Positions 42,807-51,294 of a stretch of 64,000 bases of DNA are shown here, piece by piece. The stretch is from assembly GCF_000184685.1 (NCBI RefSeq), contig NC_014830.1, positions 3,844,001-3,908,000 on the forward strand. Direction: 5' to 3'. The stretch is from Intrasporangium calvum DSM 43043 (lineage in GTDB: Bacteria; Actinomycetota; Actinomycetes; Actinomycetales; Dermatophilaceae). A program made the position numbers and the translations under genes. Within the stretch, counting starts at the first letter, position 1; every line of letters begins with the position of its first letter. The notes beneath the pieces were generated by a model. The model made no database searches and was not told the origin of the DNA. It saw only the letters and a list, made by a program, of their open reading frames with translations.

Positions 42807-43445
42807 TCAGCCTCGGCGTTGCCCTGGCAGCCCGTCCAACGCAGGAGGCAGCTCGGCGGGGTCTGCGGTCGGCCAGGCGTCCGGGCCTGGACCGAGGCGC
42901 TCGAGGGCCTCGACCTGCTCGCGGCACCAGGCGGAGACGTCGCGTCGTCCCGCGAGCACCTGCACGACGAACTCCCTCCAGTCCACCCAGTCGGTGCCGG
43001 CGACTTCGGCCGGGTCGGGCGAGAGCACGCCGTCGACTCGGCCTACCAGGACCGGGCAGAGCTCCCACTCGACGACCCCGTCCATCTCTGCCCGGTAGGA
43101 GAACCGCGGGAGCACGAGGCGCAGGTCGTCCACCCGGAGGCCGAGCTCCGTCGCGGCCCGCCGGTGCACGGCCTCGGCGAGCCCCTCGCCCGGTGCCGGG
43201 TGTCCGCAGGCTGAGTTCGTCCAGACGCTCGGGAACGTCGCCTTGTCGTGCGCCCGTTGGGTGAGCAGCAGCTGGCCTTGGTCGTTGAACAGGTAGGCCG
43301 AGAAGGCGAGGTGGAGGGGGGTGTCGGCTCCGTGGACGCTCGCCTTGGGGGCCGTGCCGATGGCCCGGCCGTCCAGCGAGAGGAGCACCACGAGCTCCTC
43401 GGCCGCCTCGGCCGCTGATCTGGTCTCGATCACGGGACCGGTCAC
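42807..43445 (-). CDS. idi: Isopentenyl-diphosphate delta-isomerase, type I
   Basis: This 212-residue Nudix-fold protein has the type I active-site sequences TNSACGHPAPGEGLAEAVHR (catalytic Cys) and the second catalytic Glu in MDGVVEWELCPVL. It interconverts IPP and DMAPP. GTG at 43445 overlaps the stop of the upstream flavoprotein gene (GTGA), so it is translationally coupled to it. Its place in a cluster with a prenyltransferase suggests it supplies DMAPP for prenyl chain building there. Confidence 0.93.
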   Translation of the reverse strand: MTGPVIETRSAAEAAEELVVLLSLDGRAIGTAPKASVHGADTPLHLAFSAYLFNDQGQLLLTQRAHDKATFPSVWTNSACGHPAPGEGLAEAVHRRAATELGLRVDDLRLVLPRFSYRAEMDGVVEWELCPVLVGRVDGVLSPDPAEVAGTDWVDWREFVVQVLAGRRDVSAWCREQVEALERLGPGPDAWPTADPAELPPALDGLPGQRRG

Positions 43446-44527
43446 CTGACCGGTCTCGCGAGCTCGTTGACGGCCGCACGGAAGGCAGCCGGAAGCGCCG
43501 CCGCCGCGGGTACGAGGAGCCGTCGCCCGAGCGCCGGACGGGTCACCTGCACGAGACTGCGGGTCATCAGCGCGTAACGGCGGGTGGCCGCCCGCCACGA
43601 ACGCTCATAGGAGTGCGGGTCCTCCGCGGCGATGGCCGCCACGGCGGCGCGCGCGTGGGCCAGGCCGAGCGAGATGCCCTCGCCGGTCAGCGCGTCGACA
43701 TAGCCGCTGGCATCCCCAGCGAGGAGGACTCGACCGGCGACCCGCCGGGTGGTCCGCTGGTGCAGTGGGCCGGCGCCCCGCAGGGACGTGACGACGGGAG
43801 CGCCCCCGAGGCGGCCGAGCAGCTCCGGGAACTCGCCGAGCGGCTCCCGGTCGGCCGGGCGCCGGTGGCTCAGGATCGCGACGCCGACGAGGTCGTCGGC
43901 CACCGGCGTCACGTACGCCTCGGCGTGCGGACCCCAGTGCACCTCGACGTGGTCGCTCCACGCCGGGACTCCGTAGTGCTGGCGCAGGCCATATCTCTTC
44001 TCCGACTTCGCCACCGCACGGTCGAGGCCGAGGAAGCGACGCGTCGGCGAGTGCAGACCGTCGGCGGCGACCACCCACGGCGCGCGCACGGTCGGGCCGG
44101 GCGATCCACCCCCCTCGGTGTGGACGGTCACGCCCGCGTCGTCCTGGGTCAGTGCTGCGGCGGCGAACGGCAGGATGGGGATCCCGGCCCCCGCGACAGC
44201 ATCCAGGAGGGCGGCGTGGAGGACGGTCCGACGGACCCCGCGCCCCGGCCCAGCGGCGAAGTCGGCCTCCGCCGCTCGGCCCTCCGCCAGGTAACGGATC
44301 CCCCGCAGCTCGTAGCCGGGCGGGTCGATCCCGAGGTCGACGAGCGCCTGCAGCCCACCGGGCATCAACCCCTCGCCGCACGCCTTGTCGATGACCCCGG
44401 TCCGGGGCTCGAGCACCACCGGGGACAGACCTTGGCGGACGGCGTAGAGCGCCGTGGCGAGGCCCACCGGACCGCCACCGACGACGATGAGGTCGCTGCT
44501 CTCAGTCGGTGCAGCAGGGTGGCTCAT
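43442..44527 (-). CDS. FAD-dependent monooxygenase/geranylgeranyl-reductase-like flavoprotein (SrsC-like)
   Basis: This 361-residue protein has an N-terminal Rossmann FAD motif (LIVVGGGPVGLATALYAV), CGEGLMPGGLQAL, a middle ADGLHSPTRRFLGL (the DG motif) and the second FAD motif LLAGDASGYVDALTGEGISL. That is the UbiH/GGR superfamily. Next to a type III PKS and an ICMT-like methyltransferase, the best parallel is SrsC of the Streptomyces srs operon, which hydroxylates alkylresorcinols. A prenyl-chain reductase is the alternative. It overlaps both flanking genes by four bases. Confidence 0.85.
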   Translation of the reverse strand: MSHPAAPTESSDLIVVGGGPVGLATALYAVRQGLSPVVLEPRTGVIDKACGEGLMPGGLQALVDLGIDPPGYELRGIRYLAEGRAAEADFAAGPGRGVRRTVLHAALLDAVAGAGIPILPFAAAALTQDDAGVTVHTEGGGSPGPTVRAPWVVAADGLHSPTRRFLGLDRAVAKSEKRYGLRQHYGVPAWSDHVEVHWGPHAEAYVTPVADDLVGVAILSHRRPADREPLGEFPELLGRLGGAPVVTSLRGAGPLHQRTTRRVAGRVLLAGDASGYVDALTGEGISLGLAHARAAVAAIAAEDPHSYERSWRAATRRYALMTRSLVQVTRPALGRRLLVPAAAALPAAFRAAVNELARPVR

Positions 44528-45057
44528 GACATCACCGCGAGCTCTCGGAGGGCATCGTTCTCGACGCGGATCCGTTGGGTGAGCAGCAGTGCATTGGCCA
44601 GCGTGAAGACGGTGGCCGTGACCCACGCGGTGTGGACGAGGGGCAGCGCGAGCCCTTCGGCGACGACCGCCACGTAGTTCGGGTGCGGGAGGAAGCGATA
44701 GGGGCCGCGGCGGACGAGCGGCAGCCCGGGAACCACGATGACGCGGGTGTTCCACTGGTTGCCGAGCGTCAGGATGCACCACCAGCGCAGTGCCTGGGAC
44801 CCGAGGGCGATCACGAGCATCGTCCACCCGAGGGCCGGGAGGAACGGACGGTCCGTGAGCCAGGCCTCGGCGACCGCGCCGACCAGCAGTGCGCTGTGGA
44901 GCACCACCATGACCGGGTAGTGACCTTGCCCGCGCTCGACCGCCCCACGGGAGAACGCCCAGGAGGCATGGCGATTCGACACGATCAGCTCGGCGACGCG
45001 CTCCAGGCCGACGAGCAGGACCAGGCCGCTGAAGAGCCACAGGGAGAGGCTGGCCAC
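44524..45057 (-). CDS. Isoprenylcysteine carboxyl methyltransferase-family protein (SrsB-like)
   Basis: This 177-residue integral membrane protein has about five helices and the ICMT-type C-terminal motif GPYRFLPHPNYVAVVAEGLA, preceded by LGNQWNTRVIVVPG. It starts with GTG, strongly preceded by AAGGAGG. Bacterial members beside type III PKS genes O-methylate alkylresorcinols (SrsB). It lies 10 bp after the PKS gene and overlaps the flavoprotein gene, so the three are one operon. Confidence 0.88.
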   Translation of the reverse strand: MASLSLWLFSGLVLLVGLERVAELIVSNRHASWAFSRGAVERGQGHYPVMVVLHSALLVGAVAEAWLTDRPFLPALGWTMLVIALGSQALRWWCILTLGNQWNTRVIVVPGLPLVRRGPYRFLPHPNYVAVVAEGLALPLVHTAWVTATVFTLANALLLTQRIRVENDALRELAVMS

Positions 45058-45067
45058 CGCACCTCCT

Positions 45068-46144
45068 TCAGTCGGCCGTGCGGAGGAGGACGAGCTCGAG
45101 GCAGAAGCCGGGCCCCATCGCGAGGAGCACCCCCCAGGTGCCCGGATCGGGCGTGCTCTCGCTGAGCGTGTCGGCGAGGACGTGGAGGACCGACGCCGAG
45201 CTGAGGTTGCCGATCCGGTCGAGCGAGCGCCACGTGACCCCGAGGGCCTCGCGGTCGACCTCGAGCGCCTCCTCCATCGCCTCGAGCACCTTGGGGCCGC
45301 CGGGGTGCGCGACCCACCAGCCGATGTCATCCCGGGCCAGCCCGTGATCACCGAGGAAGCGGTCGACGTCGCCGCGGACGTTGGCGCGGACGAGGTCGGG
45401 CACCTCGGCGCCGAGGACGATGCGCAGCCCGGTCGCGCCGACGTCCCAGCCCATGGCCCGCTCGGTGTCCGGGTAGAGGCGGCTGCGGGTCGCGACGACG
45501 CGCGGCTGTTCAGCGGCGCCGGCGTGCGCAGCGGCTCGCCTCTCACCGACCATGACGACGGCCGCCGCGCCGTCCCCGAACAGGCCGCTGGCCACGAGGT
45601 TGGCGACCGACGAGTCGTCCCGCTGCACGGTGAGGCTGCACAGCTCGACGGACAGGAGGACCGCGACGTCGTCCGGGTGACCGAGGAGGTAGTCGTGGAT
45701 CCGGGCGATCCCGGCTGCTCCGGCGACACAGCCGAGGCCGACGAGCGGGACCCGTTTGACGTCGTCCCGGAGGCCGATCTGGCCCGCGATGCGTGCCTCG
45801 AGCGAGGGGACCGCGAGGCCGGTGATCGTCGTGGACACGATGAGGTCGACGTCGCCGGGGTGGAGGCCCGCCGCGGCGAGGGCCTTGGTCACGGCGGTGC
45901 CCCCCAGGTCGGTGCCGACCCGGATGAACTCGTCGTTGGCCGCACCGAAGTCCGGGAGCTGCCAGTAGCGTTCCAGGGGGAGGGCCAGGTGCCGCCGGCT
46001 CACGCCGGCGTTCGCGTGGAGCCGCTCGAGCAGCGCCCGGTCCGAGCCGGTGGCGCCGAGCACGTCGGCGAAGGCCGCGGTGATCTCCGACTGCGCATAC
46101 GTGTGCTCCGGCAGGACGCCCTGGACGGCCGCGAGGTGGCTCAC
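45068..46144 (-). CDS. Type III polyketide synthase (alkylresorcinol/alkylpyrone synthase-like, SrsA-like)
   Basis: This 358-residue protein is a chalcone-synthase-fold enzyme with the full Cys-His-Asn triad: Cys in [11 protein letters not shown] near residue 138, His in [14 protein letters not shown] near 276 and Asn in [15 protein letters not shown] near 311. Length and context suit SrsA-type enzymes that extend fatty acyl starters with malonyl units to form alkylresorcinols or pyrones. It is the first gene of the operon PKS-methyltransferase-flavoprotein-idi and divergent from the UbiA gene; the 60-bp gap must hold both promoters. Confidence 0.92.
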   Translation of the reverse strand: MSHLAAVQGVLPEHTYAQSEITAAFADVLGATGSDRALLERLHANAGVSRRHLALPLERYWQLPDFGAANDEFIRVGTDLGGTAVTKALAAAGLHPGDVDLIVSTTITGLAVPSLEARIAGQIGLRDDVKRVPLVGLGCVAGAAGIARIHDYLLGHPDDVAVLLSVELCSLTVQRDDSSVANLVASGLFGDGAAAVVMVGERRAAAHAGAAEQPRVVATRSRLYPDTERAMGWDVGATGLRIVLGAEVPDLVRANVRGDVDRFLGDHGLARDDIGWWVAHPGGPKVLEAMEEALEVDREALGVTWRSLDRIGNLSSASVLHVLADTLSESTPDPGTWGVLLAMGPGFCLELVLLRTAD

Positions 46145-46204
46145 CCGGTCAGCCTAAGCGGAGATCCCGCGATCTCCGCACCCCCGCTCCCCTACGCTCG
46201 GACC

Positions 46205-47017
46205 GTGTCGATCAGTGGCGTGGCCCGCGGCCTGGCGCTCGCCTCGCACCCGGGGCCGACGCTGGCCGTCACGACCTTCACTGCGCTCCTGGCGGCCTCC
46301 GCGGGTCACCCGCTCGGACGGGGCGCCCTCGTCACGTCCGCCGTGCTGACCGGACAGCTCTCGATCGGCTGGTCGAACGACCTCGTCGACGCCGCCCGCG
46401 ACCGGGCCGTCGAACGCTCCGACAAACCGATCGCTCGAGGGGACCTTCCGGCCCGGACGGTCCGCGTGGCGACCGGGGCGACGCTGGCCGCGTGCATCGT
46501 CCTCTCGCTCGCGTGCGGGGTCGCGTCCGCGGCGGTGCACCTGCTGCTCGGCGTGGCGTCCGGGTGGGCGTACAACCTGTACTTCAAACGGACGGCGCTG
46601 TCTCCCGTGCCCTATGCCGTCGCGTTCGCGGCCCTTCCCGCCGTCGTCACCCTGGCCCTGCCGGCACCGGTGTGGCCGCCGGCATGGGTGATGCTCACCG
46701 GCGCCCTCCTGGGGACCGGCGCCCACCTGCTCAACGCCCTTCCCGACCTCGCGGACGACGAGGCCACGGGGGTCCGCGGCCTCCCCCACCGGCTCGGTGC
46801 CGGCGTCGTGCGGGTGCTCGCCCCCGCGGTCCTGCTCGCCGGATCGGTGGTCGCCGCCCTCGGTCGGGGCTTCGACCCGCCGGGCGTCGCACTGCTCGGT
46901 GTCTGCGTGGCGCTCGCCGCGGTGGCGGTGCAGGGCCGGGGCAGGGTGCCGTTCGTCGCGGCCGTGGGCATCGCGCTCGCCAACGTCGTCAGCCTCGTCG
47001 TGAGCCAGTCCTCCTGA
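46205..47017 (+). CDS. UbiA-family prenyltransferase
   Basis: This 270-residue integral membrane protein has the two aspartate motifs of UbiA enzymes: NDLVDAARDRAVERSDKP near residue 57 and NALPDLADDEATGVRG near residue 178. YNLYFKRTALSP is also typical. It should attach a prenyl chain to an aromatic or other acceptor in the membrane. The GTG start is 60 bp from the divergent PKS start, so its acceptor may be the resorcinol or quinone made by that operon, with Idi helping to supply the prenyl donor. This link is inference. Confidence 0.88.
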   Translation: MSISGVARGLALASHPGPTLAVTTFTALLAASAGHPLGRGALVTSAVLTGQLSIGWSNDLVDAARDRAVERSDKPIARGDLPARTVRVATGATLAACIVLSLACGVASAAVHLLLGVASGWAYNLYFKRTALSPVPYAVAFAALPAVVTLALPAPVWPPAWVMLTGALLGTGAHLLNALPDLADDEATGVRGLPHRLGAGVVRVLAPAVLLAGSVVAALGRGFDPPGVALLGVCVALAAVAVQGRGRVPFVAAVGIALANVVSLVVSQSS

Positions 47018-47050
47018 GGCACCAGCCCTCCCGTCGAGTGCGCAATGGAT

Positions 47051-47070
47051 GCCGTATGCCGCTGGGCTCG
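47051..47070 (-). repeat. AGCGGCATAC repeat, copy 10
   Basis: On the minus strand this reads CGAGCCCAGCGGCATACGGC. It lies 33 bp after the UbiA stop and forms an inverted pair with copy 11. Confidence 0.85.
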
Positions 47071-47161
47071 GTCGCCATCGAAGGTGCAGGTGGTGCCGGG
47101 CAGGTTCTGCACACTCGACTGAGTGGCGGGAGGGCGCGGACGTCGGTTCCGCGCGGTGTCA

Positions 47162-47178
47162 GCCCAGCGGCATACGAT
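47162..47178 (+). repeat. AGCGGCATAC repeat, copy 11
   Basis: GCCCAGCGGCATACGAT ends 6 bp before the ligD GTG start, occupying the ribosome-binding region. It is inverted relative to copy 10, about 91 bp away. Confidence 0.8.
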
Positions 47179-47184
47179 CGACCG

Positions 47185-49364
47185 GTGAGCGCCAAGCCAG
47201 CGGTGATCGAGGTCCCCGCCCCAGATGGCACCGTCCGTGACGTGCGGATCTCGAGCCCGGACCGGGTGCTCTGGCCGGCGTCGGGGATGGCCGACGCGCA
47301 ACCCGTGACGAAGCTCGACCTCGCCGAATACCTTCTTGCCGTGGGCGATCCGCTGCTGCGCGCGCTCGGCGACCGACCCGTCACGCTCCAGCGGTTCCCG
47401 GAGGGCATCGAGGGGGAGGAGTTCTTCAGCAAGAACCCACCCAAGGGGGTGCCCGACTTCACCCGCACCGTGATGTGCACCTACCCGAGCGGGCGCAAGC
47501 ACCTCCAGCTCGTCATCGACGAGGTGGCGAGCGCGATGTGGGCCGTGCAGATGAACGCGATCACCTTCCACCCGTGGCCCGTCCGGACCGGCAACGTCGA
47601 CAACCCCGACGAGCTGCGGATCGACCTCGACCCCCAGCCGGGACGCGGTTTCCGTGATGCCGTCGAGGCGGCGGTCGCGCTGCGCGAGGTCATGGCGGAG
47701 ATCGGGCTGACCGCGTGGGCCAAGACCTCCGGCAACCGCGGCGTCCACGTCTACGCGCGCATCGCGCCGACGCACGAGTTCCTCGACGTCCGGCACGGTG
47801 TCATCGGCATCGCCCGCGAGCTCGAGCGCCGCCTCCCCGACCTCGTGACGACCTCCTGGTGGAGGAGGAGCGGGGCGAGCGCGTCTTCGTCGACTTCAAC
47901 CAGGCCTGCCGCGACCGGACCATCGCCTCGTCCTACTCGCCCCGACCGCTGCCGGGCGCGCCCGTGTCCACGCCGGTCACGTGGGAGGAGCTGCCCGACA
48001 CCGACCCGAGGGCCCTGACGGTCCGGACCGTCCCCGCCCTCATCGACGCCCGCGGCGACGCCTGGGCCGGCATCGACGAGGCCGTCGGCGACGTCGCCAG
48101 GGCCATCGCCCTGTGGGACCGGGACGTCGAGCGTGGTCTCGGTGAGCTGAACTTCCCGCCCGACTACCCGAAGATGCCGGGTGAGCCGCCGCGCGTGCAG
48201 CCGAGCAAGCGGCGCCAGGACAAGGCCGACGCCGAGTACATGGCACCCAAGGCCGAGCGGGATGCCGACCTGCGGGCGCTCTGGGGACCCGTCCCCCCGC
48301 CCGTTGCGCCGATGCTCGCCAAGGCGGTCAAGGACTTCGGGGCGGTCAAGGGGACCGTCGTCTACGAGCCGAAGTGGGACGGCTTCCGGTCGATCATCTT
48401 CCGCTCCGGCGACGAGGTCGAGATCGGCAGCCGCAACGAGAAGCCGATGACGCGCTACTTCCCCGAGATCGTCGAGGCGGTCAAGGCCAGCTTCCCCGAG
48501 CGCGCCGTCATCGACGGCGAGATCATCCTCATCGACCCGACTGAGGGCAACCGGCTCGACTTCGAGCTGCTCCAGCAGCGGATCCACCCCGCGGCGTCGC
48601 GGGTGCGCAAGCTGGCTGCGGAGACGCCGGCCAGCTTCGTCGCCTTCGACCTGCTCGCGCTCGGCGACGAGGACTACCGGGGCCGGCCGTTCAGCGAGCG
48701 CCGGGCGGCTCTCGAGGGGGCGCTCGCCGGGGCCGAGGCCCCGGTCCACCTCACGGCCATGACCGCGGACCAGTCCGTCGCGCGGGACTGGTTCGACCAG
48801 TTCGAGGGAGCCGGCCTGGACGGCGTCATCGCCAAGCCGGTCGACGTCCGCTACGAGCCGGAGAAGCGGCTGATGTTCAAGGTCAAGCACGAGCGCACCG
48901 CGGACTGCGTCGTCGCCGGCTACCGCACCCACAAGACGGACCCGACGGCGATCGGCTCTCTCCTGCTCGGTCTCTACGACGGCGAGGGCAACCTCGCCAG
49001 CGTCGGTGTCATCGGCGCCCTGCCGATGGCGCGGCGGCGCGAGCTCTACGAGGAGCTCCAGCCACTCGTCGCCGAGTGGGACGAGCACCCGTGGAACTGG
49101 GCCAAACCCGAGGAGGGTGTCCGCACGCCGCGCTCGTCCGAGTACTCCCGGTGGAACAACCAGAAGGACCTGTCCTTCACGCCGCTCCGCCCGGAGCGGG
49201 TCGTCGAGGTCCGCTACGACCACATGGAGGGCACCCGCTTCCGCCACACGGCCCAGTTCGTCCGCTGGCGCCCCGACCGCACGCCCGAGTCGTGCACCTT
49301 CGCGCAGCTCGAGGAGCCGGTCGGCTACGACCTCGCCGACGTCCTCTCCGCCGGCCGCGACTGA
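47185..49364 (+). pseudogene. ligD: ATP-dependent DNA ligase LigD (polymerase-ligase form), frameshifted
   Basis: The first frame carries the primase/polymerase domain: RVLWPASGMADAQPVTKLDL, LQRFPEGIEGEEFFSKN, RIDLDPQPGRGF (catalytic DLD) and SGNRGVHVYARI. The second carries FVDFNQACRDRTIASSYSPR, then a ligase domain with YEPKWDGFRSI (KxDG lysine), EIGSRNEKPM, VIDGEIILID, DGVIAKP and FKVKHERTADCVVAG. One base is missing near 47862, in TGGTGGAG where homologues need TGGTGGAAG. No phosphoesterase domain is present, a known LigD layout. LigD works with Ku in non-homologous end joining; ku is not in the window. Sequence error would explain the single lesion. Confidence 0.85.
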
Positions 49365-49395
49365 CCCACCGCTCGGGTGGCTTTCGAGCGCAACC

Positions 49396-49411
49396 CAGCT
49401 CAGCGGCATAC
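49396..49411 (+). repeat. AGCGGCATAC repeat, copy 12
   Basis: CAGCTCAGCGGCATACAG lies 32 bp after the ligD stop; the core is intact and the flanks diverge. The remaining bases to 49562 show nothing recognisable. Confidence 0.65.
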
Positions 49412-49562
49412 AGGACGGTCGGCCCCCCTGACATCAGAAGTTTTCCCAGCGACGCACTGCGACGCGTGGACGATGGGTTGGGCGCCGGCTTTGGGTGTCT
49501 GACCGGCCGCGCGTGCACCTCCCGGAGGCGCTCTTCAGACGAGCTGTGTGCCGCCGGACCCC

Positions 49563-50345
49563 TCACCCGCCGGCCACGGCCCGCCAGACGATGTCGTATG
49601 CCGCTGGGCTCGCGGCGGCGACCAGGCCGGGGGCCGCGATGTCGCGGGCGACGTAGGGCTTGCCGTCCGTGCGGCCGACGGCGCCGCCCGCCTCGCGCAC
49701 GAGGAGCGCGCCCGGCACGTGGTCCCAGGGGCGGGTGGAGCCGTAGAGGAGGTAGTCGGTCTCGCCTTCGACGAGCTTGGGGTAGTCGATGCCGCACGAG
49801 ACCCACGTCAGCGTCAACGGGGCCAGCCCGCCGAATGCCTTGCCGATCCAGGCGCGCCGCGACGTCCGCCCAGCCAGGGCGTCCCCGTCGGGGACGGCCC
49901 GGCGCAGCCGCTCTCCGTTCCGGTAGGCGCCCGCCCCGCGCTCGGCGACGTAGGCGAGGCCGTGCTGCGGCTGCCAGATCCAGGCGCGCACCCCTTCCCC
50001 GTCCCGGACCTCGCTGACCATGACGGCGTGGTCCGGTGAGCCGTGGACGAAGTTCTTCGTCCCGTCGACGGGGTCGACCGTGAAGGCGTGGTCGGCGCCG
50101 GCATAGGCCTCGAGGAGCAGTCCCTCTGCGGCGTGGGCCTCTTCGCCGAGGACGACGGCGTCCGGGTAGGCGGCGTTGAGAGCCCGGGTGATGAGGACCT
50201 CGGCCTCGTGGTCCGCCACGGTGACGAGGTCGCCGGGGTTCTTCTCGTGGACGTCACCGCTGGCCAGCGCCCGGAAGCGCGGCGTGATGACCTCCTCGGC
50301 AACGTCCTGCAGCAGGGTCAGCACGGCGTCGGTGTCCACGGCCAC
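49563..50345 (-). CDS. Inositol monophosphatase family protein
   Basis: This protein of about 260 residues has the metal-site motifs DLVTVADHEAEVLI, VVLGEEAHA, VDPVDGTKNFVHG (WxDPxDGT-type) and STRPWDHVPGALLVREAGG. It removes phosphate from inositol phosphate, histidinol phosphate or a related compound; the subgroup cannot be fixed by eye. GTG at 50345 or 50339 may be the start. The C-terminal SPAAYDIVWRAVAGG is partly encoded by a repeat copy. Another copy lies just upstream of the gene. Confidence 0.88.
   Translation of the reverse strand: MAVDTDAVLTLLQDVAEEVITPRFRALASGDVHEKNPGDLVTVADHEAEVLITRALNAAYPDAVVLGEEAHAAEGLLLEAYAGADHAFTVDPVDGTKNFVHGSPDHAVMVSEVRDGEGVRAWIWQPQHGLAYVAERGAGAYRNGERLRRAVPDGDALAGRTSRRAWIGKAFGGLAPLTLTWVSCGIDYPKLVEGETDYLLYGSTRPWDHVPGALLVREAGGAVGRTDGKPYVARDIAAPGLVAAASPAAYDIVWRAVAGG
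49594..49612 (-). repeat. AGCGGCATAC repeat, copy 13
   Basis: On the minus strand this reads GCGAGCCCAGCGGCATACG. It forms the codons ASPAAYD about 16 residues before the stop of the phosphatase gene. Confidence 0.75.
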
Positions 50346-50367
50346 AACGTAGCCGCGGCCGGCCGAC

Positions 50368-50392
50368 GGGAGCGAGCCCAGCGGCATCCGGC
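50368..50392 (+). repeat. AGCGGCATAC repeat, variant copy 14
   Basis: GGGAGCGAGCCCAGCGGCAT followed by CCGGC is full length with one core change (ATCC for ATAC). It lies 22 bp upstream of the phosphatase start and is inverted relative to copy 13. Confidence 0.75.
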
Positions 50393-50517
50393 ACCACGCC
50401 ATCGAGGACAACGGCGGCTCCATCGACCACTTCCAGGCCCGCGATCAGCCAACCCAGCCCACGTGTCACCAAGGTGCCTTCACACACCTGTCCGGGATGT
50501 CCCTTCACATCACACTG

Positions 50518-50541
50518 AGCCGGCTCAGCGGCATACGGCAC
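50518..50541 (+). repeat. AGCGGCATAC repeat, copy 15 (GGCTC subtype)
   Basis: GAGCCGGCTCAGCGGCATAC followed by GGCA has the same GAGCCGGCTC palindrome as copy 5. It lies 20 bp past the end of the TetR gene. No later copy was found to base 64000. Confidence 0.8.
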
Positions 50542-50561
50542 CTTTTGTCGTGGGCGGGGTC

Positions 50562-51194
50562 TCAGGGCGTCTCGGCACGAGCGCTCGGGCCCGGCTCGAG
50601 CCCGCGGACGAGTGCCTGGAGGCCCAGCTCGAAGCTGTCGCGGTCGATCCGGGCGGCGTCGGCGCGCAGGCGGTGGGCCTGGGTGAGGTGGGGGTAGCGG
50701 TCGAGGTAGACCTGGACGTCGTCGGCGAACCCGGACGCGAAGGGCGTCGACGCGGCGCCGATGACCAGGTACTTGACCGCTCCTGAGATCTCGGTCGCCC
50801 GCCGCGCCGGCCACCCGGCGCGGACGAGCCCGCCGTGGACGGCGTTGGCCATCCCGAGGAACTCGTCCCGGCGCTGGGTGCCGGTCGCGATGAGGGGGAC
50901 GGCGTTGGGGTGGGCGGCGAGGGCGGCGTGGTACGAACGGGCCCAGGTCAGCAGGCCATCGCGCCAGCCGGTGGCGAAGCCGCTCGTGTCGACCTGCGCG
51001 ATGAGCCGGTTGGCGACGGCGTCGAGGACGTCATCCTTCGTCGCGACGTGGGTGTAGAGCGAGGCGGCCTGCACCCCCAGCGTCTGGGCGAGCCTCCGCA
51101 TGGACAGGGCGGGGAGGCCGTCGCGGTCGATGAGGTCGAGCGCGGCGTCGCGGATGCGGTCCCGGCTGAGCAGCGGCGTCCTCGGCCTCGGCAT
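50562..51194 (-). CDS. TetR-family regulator
   Basis: This 210-residue protein has an N-terminal HTH (SRDRIRDAALDLIDRDGLPA, LSMRRLAQTLGVQAASLYTH, VATKDDVLDAVAN) and a TetR_C-type ligand domain (ALAAHPNAVPLIATGTQRRD). It is divergent from an acyl-CoA dehydrogenase gene. Two copies of a CTAACAGTGTTAG-type palindrome lie between them, so it probably represses itself and the dehydrogenase; an acyl-CoA could be the ligand, which is inference. Confidence 0.88.
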   Translation of the reverse strand: MPRPRTPLLSRDRIRDAALDLIDRDGLPALSMRRLAQTLGVQAASLYTHVATKDDVLDAVANRLIAQVDTSGFATGWRDGLLTWARSYHAALAAHPNAVPLIATGTQRRDEFLGMANAVHGGLVRAGWPARRATEISGAVKYLVIGAASTPFASGFADDVQVYLDRYPHLTQAHRLRADAARIDRDSFELGLQALVRGLEPGPSARAETP

Positions 51195-51213
51195 GCGCCC
51201 TCCCTTGTCGAAA

Positions 51214-51248
51214 CTAACAGTGTTAGGTTAACATCCGAACACTGTTAG
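51214..51248. promoter_or_regulatory. Double TetR operator in divergent promoter
   Basis: CTAACAGTGTTAG (51214-51226) is a perfect 13-bp palindrome. GAACACTGTTAG (51237-51248) is a second site with one mismatched arm, centred about 22-23 bp from the first. Both fall between the TetR start (51194) and the acyl-CoA dehydrogenase start (51295). Confidence 0.8.
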
Positions 51249-51294
51249 GTTTGCTGGCTCGCCCGCGGCCACCACCCGAGACGGAGAGAAGCCC

